64,000 nucleotides of DNA, taken from contig NZ_FNGW01000006.1 of assembly GCF_900103615.1 (NCBI RefSeq), positions 1 to 64,000 on the forward strand, in the 5' to 3' direction. Under the pieces are notes generated by a model that was given only the letters and a program-made list of their open reading frames with translations, did no database searches and was not told the DNA's origin. The stretch comes from Romboutsia lituseburensis DSM 797. GTDB taxonomy: Bacteria; Bacillota; Clostridia; Peptostreptococcales; Peptostreptococcaceae. The position numbers and the translations under genes were made by a program. Every line of letters starts with the position of its first letter. Position 1 is the first letter of the stretch. Of the stretch, positions 1-8,978 are shown piece by piece.

Positions 1-16
1 TAACTCTAAAAATAAA

Positions 17-142
<126 letters not shown>

Positions 143-160
143 TTTTTTATTTTAATAAAA

Positions 161-196
161 GCCTAGAAGCACATATTGTTGCTTCTAGGCTTTTTC
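161..196 (+). terminator. Intrinsic terminator after 5S rRNA
   Basis: GCCTAGAAGC at 161-170 pairs perfectly with GCTTCTAGGC at 181-190 and is followed by TTTTTC. It ends the rRNA transcript before the MoxR gene. Confidence 0.92.
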
Positions 197-263
197 TGTT
201 TTTATTTAAATATATATGCTAAAATTATAACTAAATAGACTTTCTAATAAAGGGGATCATAAA

Positions 264-1217
264 ATGGGGATAATAGAGAACTTAAAACAACAAAATGTAA
301 ATAAAAAGTTAATAGAAGATGCTTTGTACTTTAAAAAATATTATAAATTAGAAGATTCTCTTCAACATAGAATATCACAATCAAATAACTATTTCTATGG
401 GAGAGAAATATGGGATATGTGCATAGCTGCTATACTTGAAGGTGAAAATATACTTTTATCAGGCCCTAAGGCAACAGGTAAAAATCTACTTGCAGATAAC
501 TTATCTGAGCTATTTGGAAGACCTCAGTGGAATACTTCTTTTCATATAAATACAGATAGTACAACATTAATAGGAACAGATACTTTTATAGATAATGAGG
601 TAAAGTTAAGACGTGGATCTGTATATGAATGTGCAATTCATGGTGGATTTGGTATATTCGATGAAATAAATATGGCTAAAAATGATGCTATTGCAGTACT
701 GCATTCTGCATTAGATCATAGGAGAATAATCGATGTGCCTGGTTATGAACGAATAAATTTACATCCGGCAACTAGATTTATAGGAACGATGAACTATGAA
801 TATGCAGGTACAAAGGAATTAAATGAGGCACTAGTATCTAGGTTTATGGTTATTGATATACCGTCAATAGAAGAAGATAAACTTATGCTTATATTGAATA
901 ATGAATTTCCTGATGCAGATAGAGAAAAGTTACTTCAGTTTGCAGGAATATTCCTTGATTTGCAATTGAAATCACAAAATGGAGAAATTTCAAGTAAATC
1001 AATAGATTTAAGAGGGCTTATAGGTTCATTAAAAACAATAAAAAGAGGTCTTAGTCCTAAATTAGCAATAAATATGGGTATAACAGGTAAGACTTTTGAT
1101 GAATATGAAAAGGAAATAGTAGGGGATATTATAAAAACAAGAATTCCAAGTATTTGGGAATCTAAGGATGTATTTCCACATAATAGTCTAAATGGTCAAT
1201 TAGAATCAAGTTTTTAG
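264..1217 (+). CDS. MoxR-family AAA+ ATPase (AAA_5 type, CobS-like)
   Basis: A 317-residue AAA+ ATPase. Visible motifs are Walker A GPKATGKN at residues 67-74, Walker B GIFDEIN at 130-136, a sensor-1 like FIGTMN at 172-177 and a likely arginine finger in the SRF at 192-194. This is the MoxR/dynein-related (AAA_5) pattern, whose members remodel partners or insert metals together with a VWA-domain protein. The next gene encodes exactly such a VWA protein, 71 bp downstream on the same strand, so the two probably form a chaperone pair. Length and arrangement also fit CobS, the ATPase of aerobic-type cobaltochelatase, but no CobN is visible here. The start at 264 has an AGGGGAT ribosome binding site at 251-257. 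The substrate is unknown. Confidence 0.82.
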   Translation: MGIIENLKQQNVNKKLIEDALYFKKYYKLEDSLQHRISQSNNYFYGREIWDMCIAAILEGENILLSGPKATGKNLLADNLSELFGRPQWNTSFHINTDSTTLIGTDTFIDNEVKLRRGSVYECAIHGGFGIFDEINMAKNDAIAVLHSALDHRRIIDVPGYERINLHPATRFIGTMNYEYAGTKELNEALVSRFMVIDIPSIEEDKLMLILNNEFPDADREKLLQFAGIFLDLQLKSQNGEISSKSIDLRGLIGSLKTIKRGLSPKLAINMGITGKTFDEYEKEIVGDIIKTRIPSIWESKDVFPHNSLNGQLESSF

Positions 1218-1288
1218 GCTATTAATGTTTTACAAAATTAACTATAGATTTTATTTGTATACAAACACTATATAATTAGGGGAAAATT

Positions 1289-3064
1289 ATGAAATGGATA
1301 TATAATAATTATGAATTTGAAAATAGAATAAATAATTTATCTTGGACTATTTCAGGTAAATATAATGAAGATATAAGTGCATCAGAACAAGACTATACAT
1401 CAAAGGATGTAGCGTTATATTTTGCTATTATGACAGGTGCAAGACATAAATATATAGAATGGAATATAGTTAAAAAATATTTATACAATAGGATAAAACA
1501 AGGATATGATTCTAATATACTATTAGGTTTAGTTCAAGTAGTTCTAAATATAATAGTAGAAGATAGAGTAATACAAGAAAGACCAGGAATAAAAGATATA
1601 AGAAAAAAAGCATATAAAGATATGCTAGATGGATTTACAAAAATATATAAAGATGATGTAATACAAAAAATTAAATATGTAATAGTATTAGAAAATATGG
1701 GTAAACATCCTTCAGTAGATGGTCTAAGTAGAAGAATTTTAAATTGTATTAGGAAGATTGATATAAATTTACCGATAATAGAAATTTTAAAAGAAATTGA
1801 TAATATTTACATTAAATTTTTTGAAGGAAAAGTTATAAAATCTCAAGATATAAAAGAAAATTCTATAGAATATAAAAATGATACAGATATAGACTTTGAT
1901 ACATTTTCAGATTTTATGTATGAAGAGCTTTATGAAGATGAACAGAATGAGATGATTGAAAGTGAAATAAGTAATATATCCTCATCTATGTTAATTGAAA
2001 GTGTTGGAGAAATTGATATAGATATCTCTAAAAATGCTAAAGAAAGAGTTTTATATGTAGATGAAAAGACATTAGATAAAATCTATAATAAAATGGAACA
2101 TTATTATGGAAAATCATATCTAAATAAAAATGAATTGAAAAAAATTGAAACTAAAAATTGCAGAAATGTACACGAAGGTTGTAGAATACATTTTACAGAT
2201 GGAGTATTGAGAAGTGAATGTAGTAATGTAGCTCAAATTAAATATGTTACAAGACAAAAAGAAAATAATATAGGTAAGTTTAGAGATAAAGCTAAGATAC
2301 ATAAAAGGAATATAATAAAATTAAAGGATAGCTTATCAAGAATTCTTATAGAGGAAAGTGAAACTAGTAGAGTTTATTCAGATTGTGGGACTATACATGC
2401 AAATAGAGCATGGAGAGCTACAAAAAGTAGTAATAACAAAATATTTTATAAAGATATTGAAAATGAGAAGGGGAAATATGTAATTGACATATTACTAGAT
2501 GGAAGTGGGTCTCAGAGCAGGAATCAAGCAAATGTTGCTACACAAGCATATATAATAGCTAATGCTCTAACCATGGTAGGTATTCCTAACAGAGTTATGG
2601 GATTTTCTAGCTTTATGGATTACACTATATTAAAAAGATTTAAAGATTATGAAGATAAAATAGAAGAAATTGAAAATATATTTGAATATTTTTGTGCAGG
2701 AAATAATAGAGATGGACTAGCAATTAAATCAACTTGTGATGGTTTATTAAATCGAAATGAAGAAAATAAAATATTGATAGTTTTAAGTGATGGAAAACCC
2801 AATGATATAAAAATTGGAAAAGATAGAGAGCGTAGTATAAGAGGCGAAATGTCATATAGAGGGATGATAGGAATAAAAGATACTGCCAATGAAGTAAGAA
2901 GAGCTAGGCAACAAAATATTTTAGTATTAGGAGTATTTACAGGAAAAGAAAATGATTTAGAAGCACAAAGGTTGATATATGGTAGGGACTTCGTATATAC
3001 TAAAGATATAGAAAGATTTTCAGATATAGTGTCTATGTATTTGAAAAAAATAATTAGAAATTAA
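1289..3064 (+). CDS. VWA domain protein, CobT-like partner of MoxR ATPase
   Basis: A 591-residue protein with a C-terminal von Willebrand A domain. The MIDAS metal site is visible as DGSGS at residues 404-408, with a later VLSDGKPND near 498-506 supplying a further acidic ligand. The middle (about 195-245) is rich in Asp and Glu, and the N-terminal 190 residues are helical without a motif I recognise. A VWA domain behind an acidic region is the plan of CobT (cobaltochelatase) and is also seen in NorD. With the upstream MoxR/CobS-like ATPase it should act as a two-part ATP-driven metal-insertion or remodelling complex in the cytoplasm; no signal peptide or membrane segment is seen. A GGGG ribosome binding site precedes the ATG. 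The name CobT would go too far without homology data. Confidence 0.75.
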   Translation: MKWIYNNYEFENRINNLSWTISGKYNEDISASEQDYTSKDVALYFAIMTGARHKYIEWNIVKKYLYNRIKQGYDSNILLGLVQVVLNIIVEDRVIQERPGIKDIRKKAYKDMLDGFTKIYKDDVIQKIKYVIVLENMGKHPSVDGLSRRILNCIRKIDINLPIIEILKEIDNIYIKFFEGKVIKSQDIKENSIEYKNDTDIDFDTFSDFMYEELYEDEQNEMIESEISNISSSMLIESVGEIDIDISKNAKERVLYVDEKTLDKIYNKMEHYYGKSYLNKNELKKIETKNCRNVHEGCRIHFTDGVLRSECSNVAQIKYVTRQKENNIGKFRDKAKIHKRNIIKLKDSLSRILIEESETSRVYSDCGTIHANRAWRATKSSNNKIFYKDIENEKGKYVIDILLDGSGSQSRNQANVATQAYIIANALTMVGIPNRVMGFSSFMDYTILKRFKDYEDKIEEIENIFEYFCAGNNRDGLAIKSTCDGLLNRNEENKILIVLSDGKPNDIKIGKDRERSIRGEMSYRGMIGIKDTANEVRRARQQNILVLGVFTGKENDLEAQRLIYGRDFVYTKDIERFSDIVSMYLKKIIRN

Positions 3065-3204
3065 ATTTTAAAAATTTTTTTCAAAATAAAAAAGGAATAT
3101 TAGTATTTATGTAGAATACAATATAAGTAAGGCAATTTATCAAAATTTTTTTACATCTAGAGTATAATTTATCATGTTACAAAAGTTAGTAAAATAAATA
3201 TTAA

Positions 3205-3400
3205 ATATATATTTTAGGTTCTTGATAAAAGATTAATAGGGAAAGAGGTGTAATTCCTCTGCAGCCCCCGCTACTGTAAAGCTGACGAAATTTATTTTAA
3301 CCACTATGATTTATTATTCATGGGAAGGTAAAAGAGTAGGATGAAGCTAAGCCAGGAGACCTGCCTAGTAATATTAAAGTAATTTCTTCGGGGTGGGAGA
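3205..3400 (+). promoter_or_regulatory. Cobalamin (B12) riboswitch
   Basis: The B12 box AAGCCAGGAGACCTGCC is present at 3348-3364 and the conserved upstream core GCAGCCCCCGCTACTGTAAA at 3261-3280. Together these are diagnostic of the adenosylcobalamin-type riboswitch. A terminator (3446-3471) lies between it and the cbiQ-like gene, so the element should switch transcription off when cobalamin is plentiful. The end points are estimates. Confidence 0.95.
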
Positions 3401-3445
3401 AAGTTTCTTAAAATACTTGTGTATAAAATTAGTATTGAAAAAGAA

Positions 3446-3474
3446 AGTCTAACCCTTTGGTTAGGCTTTTTATA
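3446..3474 (+). terminator. Riboswitch expression-platform terminator
   Basis: AGTCTAACC at 3446-3454 pairs with GGTTAGGCT at 3459-3467 (one G-U pair) and is followed by a T-run. It lies after the aptamer and 20 bp before the cbiQ-like start, as expected for B12-dependent premature termination. Confidence 0.85.
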
Positions 3475-3492
3475 TTGTAAGGAGAATTAAGT

Positions 3493-4191
3493 ATGCTTTT
3501 AATAGATAAATACGCATATACAAACAGTTTAACAGAAATAAATCCAAAGATAAAAGGAAGCATAGGCTTAATATTTTTAATAATTTCTATGGCATTTAAA
3601 AATATTTTTTGCTTGATTAGTATTATAACTTTTATGAGTTCTCTTATAGTTTTTTTAGCTAAAATAGACTTAAAAAGTTACTTAAAGCTTGTAAAAATAC
3701 CGATGTATTTTTTAATAATGGGAGTTCTAATAAACCTTATAAATATATCATTTGATTCAAAAGGATTAATTTATAGTCTTAATATAATGTCTTTAAATAT
3801 AGGCATATCAAATAAGTCAATAATTACATCTGTACATATATTATTTAGAGCTATTGCCTGTTTAACATGTATATACTTTTTTATATTAACAACACCATTT
3901 AATCAGATAATATTTTTATTAAAAAAGTTACATATATCAGATACAGTAATAGAGCTATCTATGTTAGTATATAGATTTATATTTATATTTTTAGAAGAAG
4001 TATCAGATATAAGAAAATCACAACAATTAAGATTTGGATACATTAATTTAAAAACATCTTATAATTCAATTGGAATTTTAGGAAATATGTTATTTAAGAG
4101 GATGATGAAAAGGTATGATGAAATGTGTATATCTTTAGACATAAAATTATATGATAGCAAATTTCACATAGTAGGGGATGAAAATGTTTAA
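3493..4191 (+). CDS. cbiQ: ECF transporter transmembrane subunit (CbiQ/EcfT family)
   Basis: A 232-residue membrane protein with about five hydrophobic segments (near residues 25-55, 68-85, 112-133 and 150-170) and a charged cytoplasmic stretch with basic helices around 175-215, as in EcfT/CbiQ coupling proteins. It should join the ATPase to a substrate-binding subunit and drive uptake of cobalt or a corrinoid. It is the first gene behind the cobalamin riboswitch, and its end overlaps the ATPase gene by 14 bp, so the two are translationally coupled. Substrate assignment rests on the riboswitch. No CbiM, CbiN or BtuM-like subunit is encoded beside it. The start has AAGGAG at 3480-3485. Confidence 0.85.
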   Translation: MLLIDKYAYTNSLTEINPKIKGSIGLIFLIISMAFKNIFCLISIITFMSSLIVFLAKIDLKSYLKLVKIPMYFLIMGVLINLINISFDSKGLIYSLNIMSLNIGISNKSIITSVHILFRAIACLTCIYFFILTTPFNQIIFLLKKLHISDTVIELSMLVYRFIFIFLEEVSDIRKSQQLRFGYINLKTSYNSIGILGNMLFKRMMKRYDEMCISLDIKLYDSKFHIVGDENV

Positions 4192-5002
4192 AATAAATGA
4201 CTTAAACTACAAATACGAAAAAAACTCACATGCACTAAAAAAAGTTAATATGGATTTTTCAAAAGGTGATGTGATAGGAATAATAGGATCAAATGGTTCT
4301 GGCAAATCTACATTTTTTATGAATTTAATGGGCATACTTAAGCCTACATCAGGAAAAATTTTATTCAAAGATCAAGAAATAAACTATACAAAAAAAGGTT
4401 TATATAATTTAAGAAAACAAGTAGGTATAGTATTTCAGGATCCAGAAAAACAAATATTTTATTCAAGAGTATATGATGATATAGCATTTTCTTTAAGAAA
4501 TATTGGAATAGATGAAGAAACAATAAATATGAGAGTTAGAGATGCACTAGTTGCTGTTAATGGAATAGATTTTATAAATAAACCAGTACATTTTTTAAGC
4601 TATGGCCAAAAAAAGAGGGTAGCAATAGCTTCTGTTATAGCAATGGAAAATGAAATAGTCCTATTAGATGAGCCGACAGCAGGTTTAGACCCAGTAAGTA
4701 CTAGATTAATAGTAGATATTATAAAAAACCTTAAACAAAAAGGTGTTAAGATAGTGATATCAAGTCATGATATGAATTTAATATATGAAATATGCGATTA
4801 TGCATATGTTTTAAGTAAAGGCGAAGTGATAGAAGATGGAAGTATCGAGGAAGTATTTGTAAAAGAAGATAAAGTTATTGAAGCTGGATTAGAACTTCCT
4901 TGGCTTGTAAAACTTCATAAAAATATGAATATACCTTTATTTAAATGTGAAGAAGATTTGTATAAGTATTGGAATGATTCTGTGCTTATATCAAATCATT
5001 AA
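4178..5002 (+). CDS. cbiO: ECF transporter ATP-binding protein (CbiO/EcfA family)
   Basis: A 274-residue ABC ATPase. Walker A GSNGSGKST lies at residues 37-45, the Q-loop at Q87, the signature LSYGQ at 140-144, Walker B VLLDEP at 161-166 and the H-loop His at about 197. The LSYGQKKR signature and the FQDPEKQ Q-loop are typical of ECF-type (CbiO/EcfA) ATPases. It powers uptake with the CbiQ-like membrane subunit just upstream. Only one ATPase gene is present, so it would act as a homodimer, as in CbiO systems. An alternative ATG lies at 4184 with better spacing from GGGG. Repression by cobalamin through the upstream riboswitch is expected. Confidence 0.9.
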   Translation: MKMFKINDLNYKYEKNSHALKKVNMDFSKGDVIGIIGSNGSGKSTFFMNLMGILKPTSGKILFKDQEINYTKKGLYNLRKQVGIVFQDPEKQIFYSRVYDDIAFSLRNIGIDEETINMRVRDALVAVNGIDFINKPVHFLSYGQKKRVAIASVIAMENEIVLLDEPTAGLDPVSTRLIVDIIKNLKQKGVKIVISSHDMNLIYEICDYAYVLSKGEVIEDGSIEEVFVKEDKVIEAGLELPWLVKLHKNMNIPLFKCEEDLYKYWNDSVLISNH

Positions 5003-5316
5003 TTTGCCCTAAACCTATTTTAATATAAATAGATTTTAATAATATGCTTTTCTATAAAGTAAACCCTAGATTTAAGCCGTCTAGGGTTTTTTCTTTATTT
5101 TATAACTATAAAAAAGTACGGTAGATTATAAATTCATCAACCTATGCTTTTTTTAATGAAGAATTAGTTATATACTTAAAGGAGTCATAAATTTATAGAT
5201 ATAGATTTAAAGTTTAATATATTGGAGAGAATCAAGGTGTTGATATTCTTTAAATTTGAACAAAAATAAGTTTTAGATTAAAATAGAGTTATATAACTGT
5301 TAACAGGAGGAAGCAT
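5003..5316. other. Intergenic region between cbiO and pcrA
   Basis: 314 bp. It contains the cbiO terminator (5061-5096). The remainder up to pcrA is AT-rich, and I see no open reading frame, RNA motif or repeat in it. AAGGAG at 5179-5184 is not followed by a usable start codon. Confidence 0.6.
5061..5096 (+). terminator. Intrinsic terminator after cbiO
   Basis: AAACCCTAGA at 5061-5070 pairs with TCTAGGGTTT at 5080-5089, followed by a T-rich run. Confidence 0.92.
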
Positions 5317-7551
5317 ATGAATTTAGATACATTAAATCCTGCACAGAGAGAAGCTGTAGAAAAGACAGAAGGCCCTGTCCTTATACTAGCTGGAGCAGGT
5401 TCGGGTAAGACTAGAGTTCTAACAACTAGAATTGCTCACCTTATAGAGAACAAAGGTGTACAAGCCCCAAATATATTAGCTATAACATTTACAAACAAAG
5501 CAGCCAATGAAATGAGGGAGAGAGTAGAAGAAACATTAGGTTCAGATACTAAGGAAATGTGGATAAGTACTTTCCATTCTTGTTGTGTACGTATACTTAG
5601 AAAAGATATAAATAGAATTGGATATAATAGAAGTTTTATAATATACGATAGTGCTGACCAGGTAACATTAGTTAAAGACTGTTTAAAAGAGCTAAACCTA
5701 AGTGATAAGGCATTTGAACCTAAAGTAGTTATAAGTACTATATCAGGGGCTAAAGATAAGCTACATAGCCCTAAAGAGTTTAAACAGATGCATATGTCAG
5801 ATGCTAGAATGAGCAAAATTGCAGATATTTATGCACTTTATCAAGATCGTTTAAAAAGAAATAGTGCACTAGACTTTGATGATTTAATTTACAAAACAGT
5901 AGAATTATTAAGAACTGATAGTGAAGTATTAGAATTCTACAGAAGTAGATTTAAATATATCATGGTAGATGAGTATCAAGATACAAGTAAAGCTCAATAT
6001 GAATTAATAAAAATGTTAGCAAAGGAACATCAAAATATATGTGTTGTTGGAGATGATGACCAAAGTATATATGGATGGAGAGGTGCTGATATAAGGAATA
6101 TACTAGAGTTTGAAAAGGATTATGATGATGTTCATGTAGTTAAATTAGAGCAAAATTATAGATCAACTCAAATAATACTAGATGCAGCAAATACAGTAAT
6201 CTCTAATAATATAGAAAGAAAAAGAAAAAAACTTTGGAGTGAAAAAAAAGAAGGCGAATTAATAAAAATTCAAGTAGCAGAAAATGAAGTTGAAGAATCT
6301 GACTTTGTATCTGATATGATAGCTAAAATAGCAAGGGAACAAAATAGATCTTACAAAGATTTTGCTGTTTTATACAGAGCTAATGCTCAAGCACGTCCAG
6401 TTGAAGATGCTTTAAATAGAAGCCAAATACCATATAACATATATGGAGGAACTAAATTCTATGAAAGAAAAGAAATAAAGGACTTAATTGCATATTTAAG
6501 AGTTATACAAAACCCTCAAGATGATATATCAATCAAAAGGATTATAAATGTACCTAGAAGAGGTATAGGGCTTAGAACGATAGAAAAAATAGAAGATAGA
6601 GCTAGTTTAAAGCAAGAAAGTATGTATTCAGTTCTTATAGATATAGAGTCAAATTCAGACATATCTACTAAAGCAAGAAATAGTATAAGTGCATTTGTAG
6701 ATACAATAGGTACGCTAAGAACTATAAAGGAAGTTTATCCTGTAAGTAAATTAATAGAAAAAGTATTAGAAACAACAGATTACTATGAATATATAGATGA
6801 TTTATATAAAGGAGATACAGAAGAAGCTAAAGATAGAAAAGATAACTTAAAAGAATTTATATCTATAGCAATAGAATTTGAGCAAAGTAGTGAAGATCAG
6901 AGTCTAGAAGAATTCTTAACAGGTGTTGCACTTACATCTGAAAGTAATGAAGAAGAAGAAATTGATAAAGTATCTCTTATGACTATTCATACATCAAAAG
7001 GATTAGAATTCCCTGTTGTATTCTTAATAGGAATGGAAGAAGGTCTATTCCCTATATCAAGAGCTGTAAGGTCTATGGCAGAGTCAGATATAGAAGAAGA
7101 GAGAAGACTTTGTTATGTTGGTATAACAAGAGCAAAAGAAACATTATATATGACATTAACTCAAAAAAGAACTTTATATGGAAAAACAAATCCATCAATT
7201 GCATCTAGATTTATGGAAGAATTACCTAAAGAGTGTATAGAAAAGCTAAACAAAGAAGAAAAGCAAATTACTTCATACTCAAAGGCAAATTATAATGTAT
7301 TAGATAAGTATAAGCAAAAATATATGACAAATGTTAATAAGTCAGCTGTTGCAACAAAAGTTAATGCTACAATTAAAGACACAACTAAAGAGTCGAACTT
7401 AGACGATATAAAGCCTGGTGCAAAAGTACATCATCCTAAATTTGGAGTAGGTACTGTTGTGGGTATGATGGGATCTGATGTAACTATAGCATTTGAAAAA
7501 CAAGGAATTAAGAAGATAAACAAGGAATATACAACACTAGATGTATTATAA
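5317..7551 (+). CDS. pcrA: ATP-dependent DNA helicase PcrA (UvrD family, SF1A)
   Basis: A 744-residue superfamily 1A helicase, the usual PcrA length. Motif I AGAGSGKT lies at about 25-32, motif II VDEYQDT near 214, motif III VGDDDQSIYGWRGAD near 243 and motif VI YVGITRAKE near 603. The last 50 residues (PGAKVHHPKFGVGTVVG and on) form the Tudor-like domain through which PcrA contacts RNA polymerase. It unwinds DNA 3' to 5' and acts in rolling-circle replication, nucleotide excision repair and clearing of conflicts between transcription and replication. The start is preceded by AGGAGG at 5306-5311. No ligA follows directly, unlike in several Firmicutes where pcrA and ligA form an operon. Confidence 0.96.
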   Translation: MNLDTLNPAQREAVEKTEGPVLILAGAGSGKTRVLTTRIAHLIENKGVQAPNILAITFTNKAANEMRERVEETLGSDTKEMWISTFHSCCVRILRKDINRIGYNRSFIIYDSADQVTLVKDCLKELNLSDKAFEPKVVISTISGAKDKLHSPKEFKQMHMSDARMSKIADIYALYQDRLKRNSALDFDDLIYKTVELLRTDSEVLEFYRSRFKYIMVDEYQDTSKAQYELIKMLAKEHQNICVVGDDDQSIYGWRGADIRNILEFEKDYDDVHVVKLEQNYRSTQIILDAANTVISNNIERKRKKLWSEKKEGELIKIQVAENEVEESDFVSDMIAKIAREQNRSYKDFAVLYRANAQARPVEDALNRSQIPYNIYGGTKFYERKEIKDLIAYLRVIQNPQDDISIKRIINVPRRGIGLRTIEKIEDRASLKQESMYSVLIDIESNSDISTKARNSISAFVDTIGTLRTIKEVYPVSKLIEKVLETTDYYEYIDDLYKGDTEEAKDRKDNLKEFISIAIEFEQSSEDQSLEEFLTGVALTSESNEEEEIDKVSLMTIHTSKGLEFPVVFLIGMEEGLFPISRAVRSMAESDIEEERRLCYVGITRAKETLYMTLTQKRTLYGKTNPSIASRFMEELPKECIEKLNKEEKQITSYSKANYNVLDKYKQKYMTNVNKSAVATKVNATIKDTTKESNLDDIKPGAKVHHPKFGVGTVVGMMGSDVTIAFEKQGIKKINKEYTTLDVL

Positions 7552-7580
7552 AAAATAAATTAAATAACTTGTTAAAAATA

Positions 7581-7628
7581 AACTGTGCATAAGCTATGTT
7601 AATAAAACATAATTATGCACAGTTATTT
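7581..7628 (+). terminator. Hairpin after pcrA, probable terminator
   Basis: AACTGTGCATAA at 7581-7592 pairs perfectly with TTATGCACAGTT at 7613-7624. The T-tract after it is weak (ATTTAAAT), so termination may be inefficient. Confidence 0.6.
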
Positions 7629-7661
7629 AAATAAATTTTGTTAATCAGGGAGGCTATACCA

Positions 7662-8960
7662 ATGGAACAAAAGAAATTTGCGCAAGATTTAGTAGACTTT
7701 ATATATGAAAGTCCTACGGCTTTTCAAGCTGTAGAAACATCTAAAAAGTTGTTACAAGAAAATGGATTTAGAGAGTTAATATTAAATGAAAAGTGGAATG
7801 TTGAAGTAAATGGAAGATATTATGTGACTAAAAATTCATCTGCATTAGTAGCTTTTACAGTTAATTCACAAGATGTAGAAAAAGAAGGTTTTAGAATAGT
7901 AGGTTCTCATTCTGATTCTCCAACATTTAGAATTAAACCTAAAGCAGAAATGGTAGTAGAAGGTACATATTTAAAATTAAATACAGAATGCTATGGTGGA
8001 CCAATACTAAATACTTGGTTAGATAGACCATTAGCTATAGCAGGAAGAGTTGTTTTAAAAGGTGAAAATGCATTAAGACCTGTTGAAAAGATGGTTAACA
8101 TTAAAAAGCCAATATGTATAATACCAAATGTAGCTATACATATGAATAGAACAGTAAATGAAGGATATGCATTAAATAAACAAAAAGACATGTTACCGCT
8201 AGTAGGTTTAATAAATGAAAATTTAGAAAAAGATAATTTTTTATTGAAGCAACTAGCTAAAGAATTAGATGTAGAGTTAGAAGAAATCATTGATTTTGAT
8301 TTATTTTTATATGAATTTGAAAAAGGAAGCTTAATAGGTCCTAATGAAGAGTTTATATCAACAGGAAGATTAGACAACTTATCTATGGCACACTCAAGTT
8401 TACATGCACTTATAGATGCAAATGGAAGTAAGGGTGTAAATGTAGTTGCTGTATTTGATAATGAAGAAGTAGGAAGTTCTACTAAGCAAGGTGCGGATTC
8501 AAATATGTTAATAAATATACTAGAAAGAATATGCCTATCTTTACAAAAATCAAGAGAAGAATTCTTTAGTGCAATATATTCATCATTTATAATATCAGCA
8601 GATTTAGCACATGCAGTTCATCCTAATATGGTAGATAAGCATGATCCAACAAGTAGACCAGTTATGGGCAAAGGTCCTGTTATAAAAATAAATGCTAATC
8701 AAGCGTACACAAGTGATGCTCAATCTATATCTGTATACAAATCTATATGCAAAGAAGCTGGAGTTAATTATCAAGAATTTGTAAATAGATCAGATGAAAG
8801 AGGTGGAAGTACTATAGGACCTATATCATCTACGCACTTAGACATACCGTCAGTGGATGTTGGTAGTCCTATACTTGCAATGCACTCTATAAGAGAGTTA
8901 GGAAATGTAGAAGATCATTACAATATATATAAGACATTTAATAAATTCTATGAGATATAA
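7662..8960 (+). CDS. apeB: M18 family aminopeptidase
   Basis: A cytosolic zinc aminopeptidase of family M18, 432 residues. Metal and catalytic motifs are GSHSDSP near 81-87, NTWLDRP near 117-123, DNEEVGS at 266-272, and a C-terminal MHSIRE. It removes N-terminal residues, usually acidic or neutral, from peptides in the cytoplasm. The open frame extends upstream to 7638, but the ATG at 7662 is preceded by AGGGAGG at 7648-7654 with good spacing, so I start there. The patatin gene follows after 18 bp on the same strand, probably cotranscribed. Confidence 0.93.
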   Translation: MEQKKFAQDLVDFIYESPTAFQAVETSKKLLQENGFRELILNEKWNVEVNGRYYVTKNSSALVAFTVNSQDVEKEGFRIVGSHSDSPTFRIKPKAEMVVEGTYLKLNTECYGGPILNTWLDRPLAIAGRVVLKGENALRPVEKMVNIKKPICIIPNVAIHMNRTVNEGYALNKQKDMLPLVGLINENLEKDNFLLKQLAKELDVELEEIIDFDLFLYEFEKGSLIGPNEEFISTGRLDNLSMAHSSLHALIDANGSKGVNVVAVFDNEEVGSSTKQGADSNMLINILERICLSLQKSREEFFSAIYSSFIISADLAHAVHPNMVDKHDPTSRPVMGKGPVIKINANQAYTSDAQSISVYKSICKEAGVNYQEFVNRSDERGGSTIGPISSTHLDIPSVDVGSPILAMHSIRELGNVEDHYNIYKTFNKFYEI

Positions 8961-8978
8961 GTAAGGAGATGAAATACC

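Noticed and set aside
5160-5316. Small gene after AAGGAG at 5179
   Set aside because: No start codon follows at a usable distance and the frames close at once.
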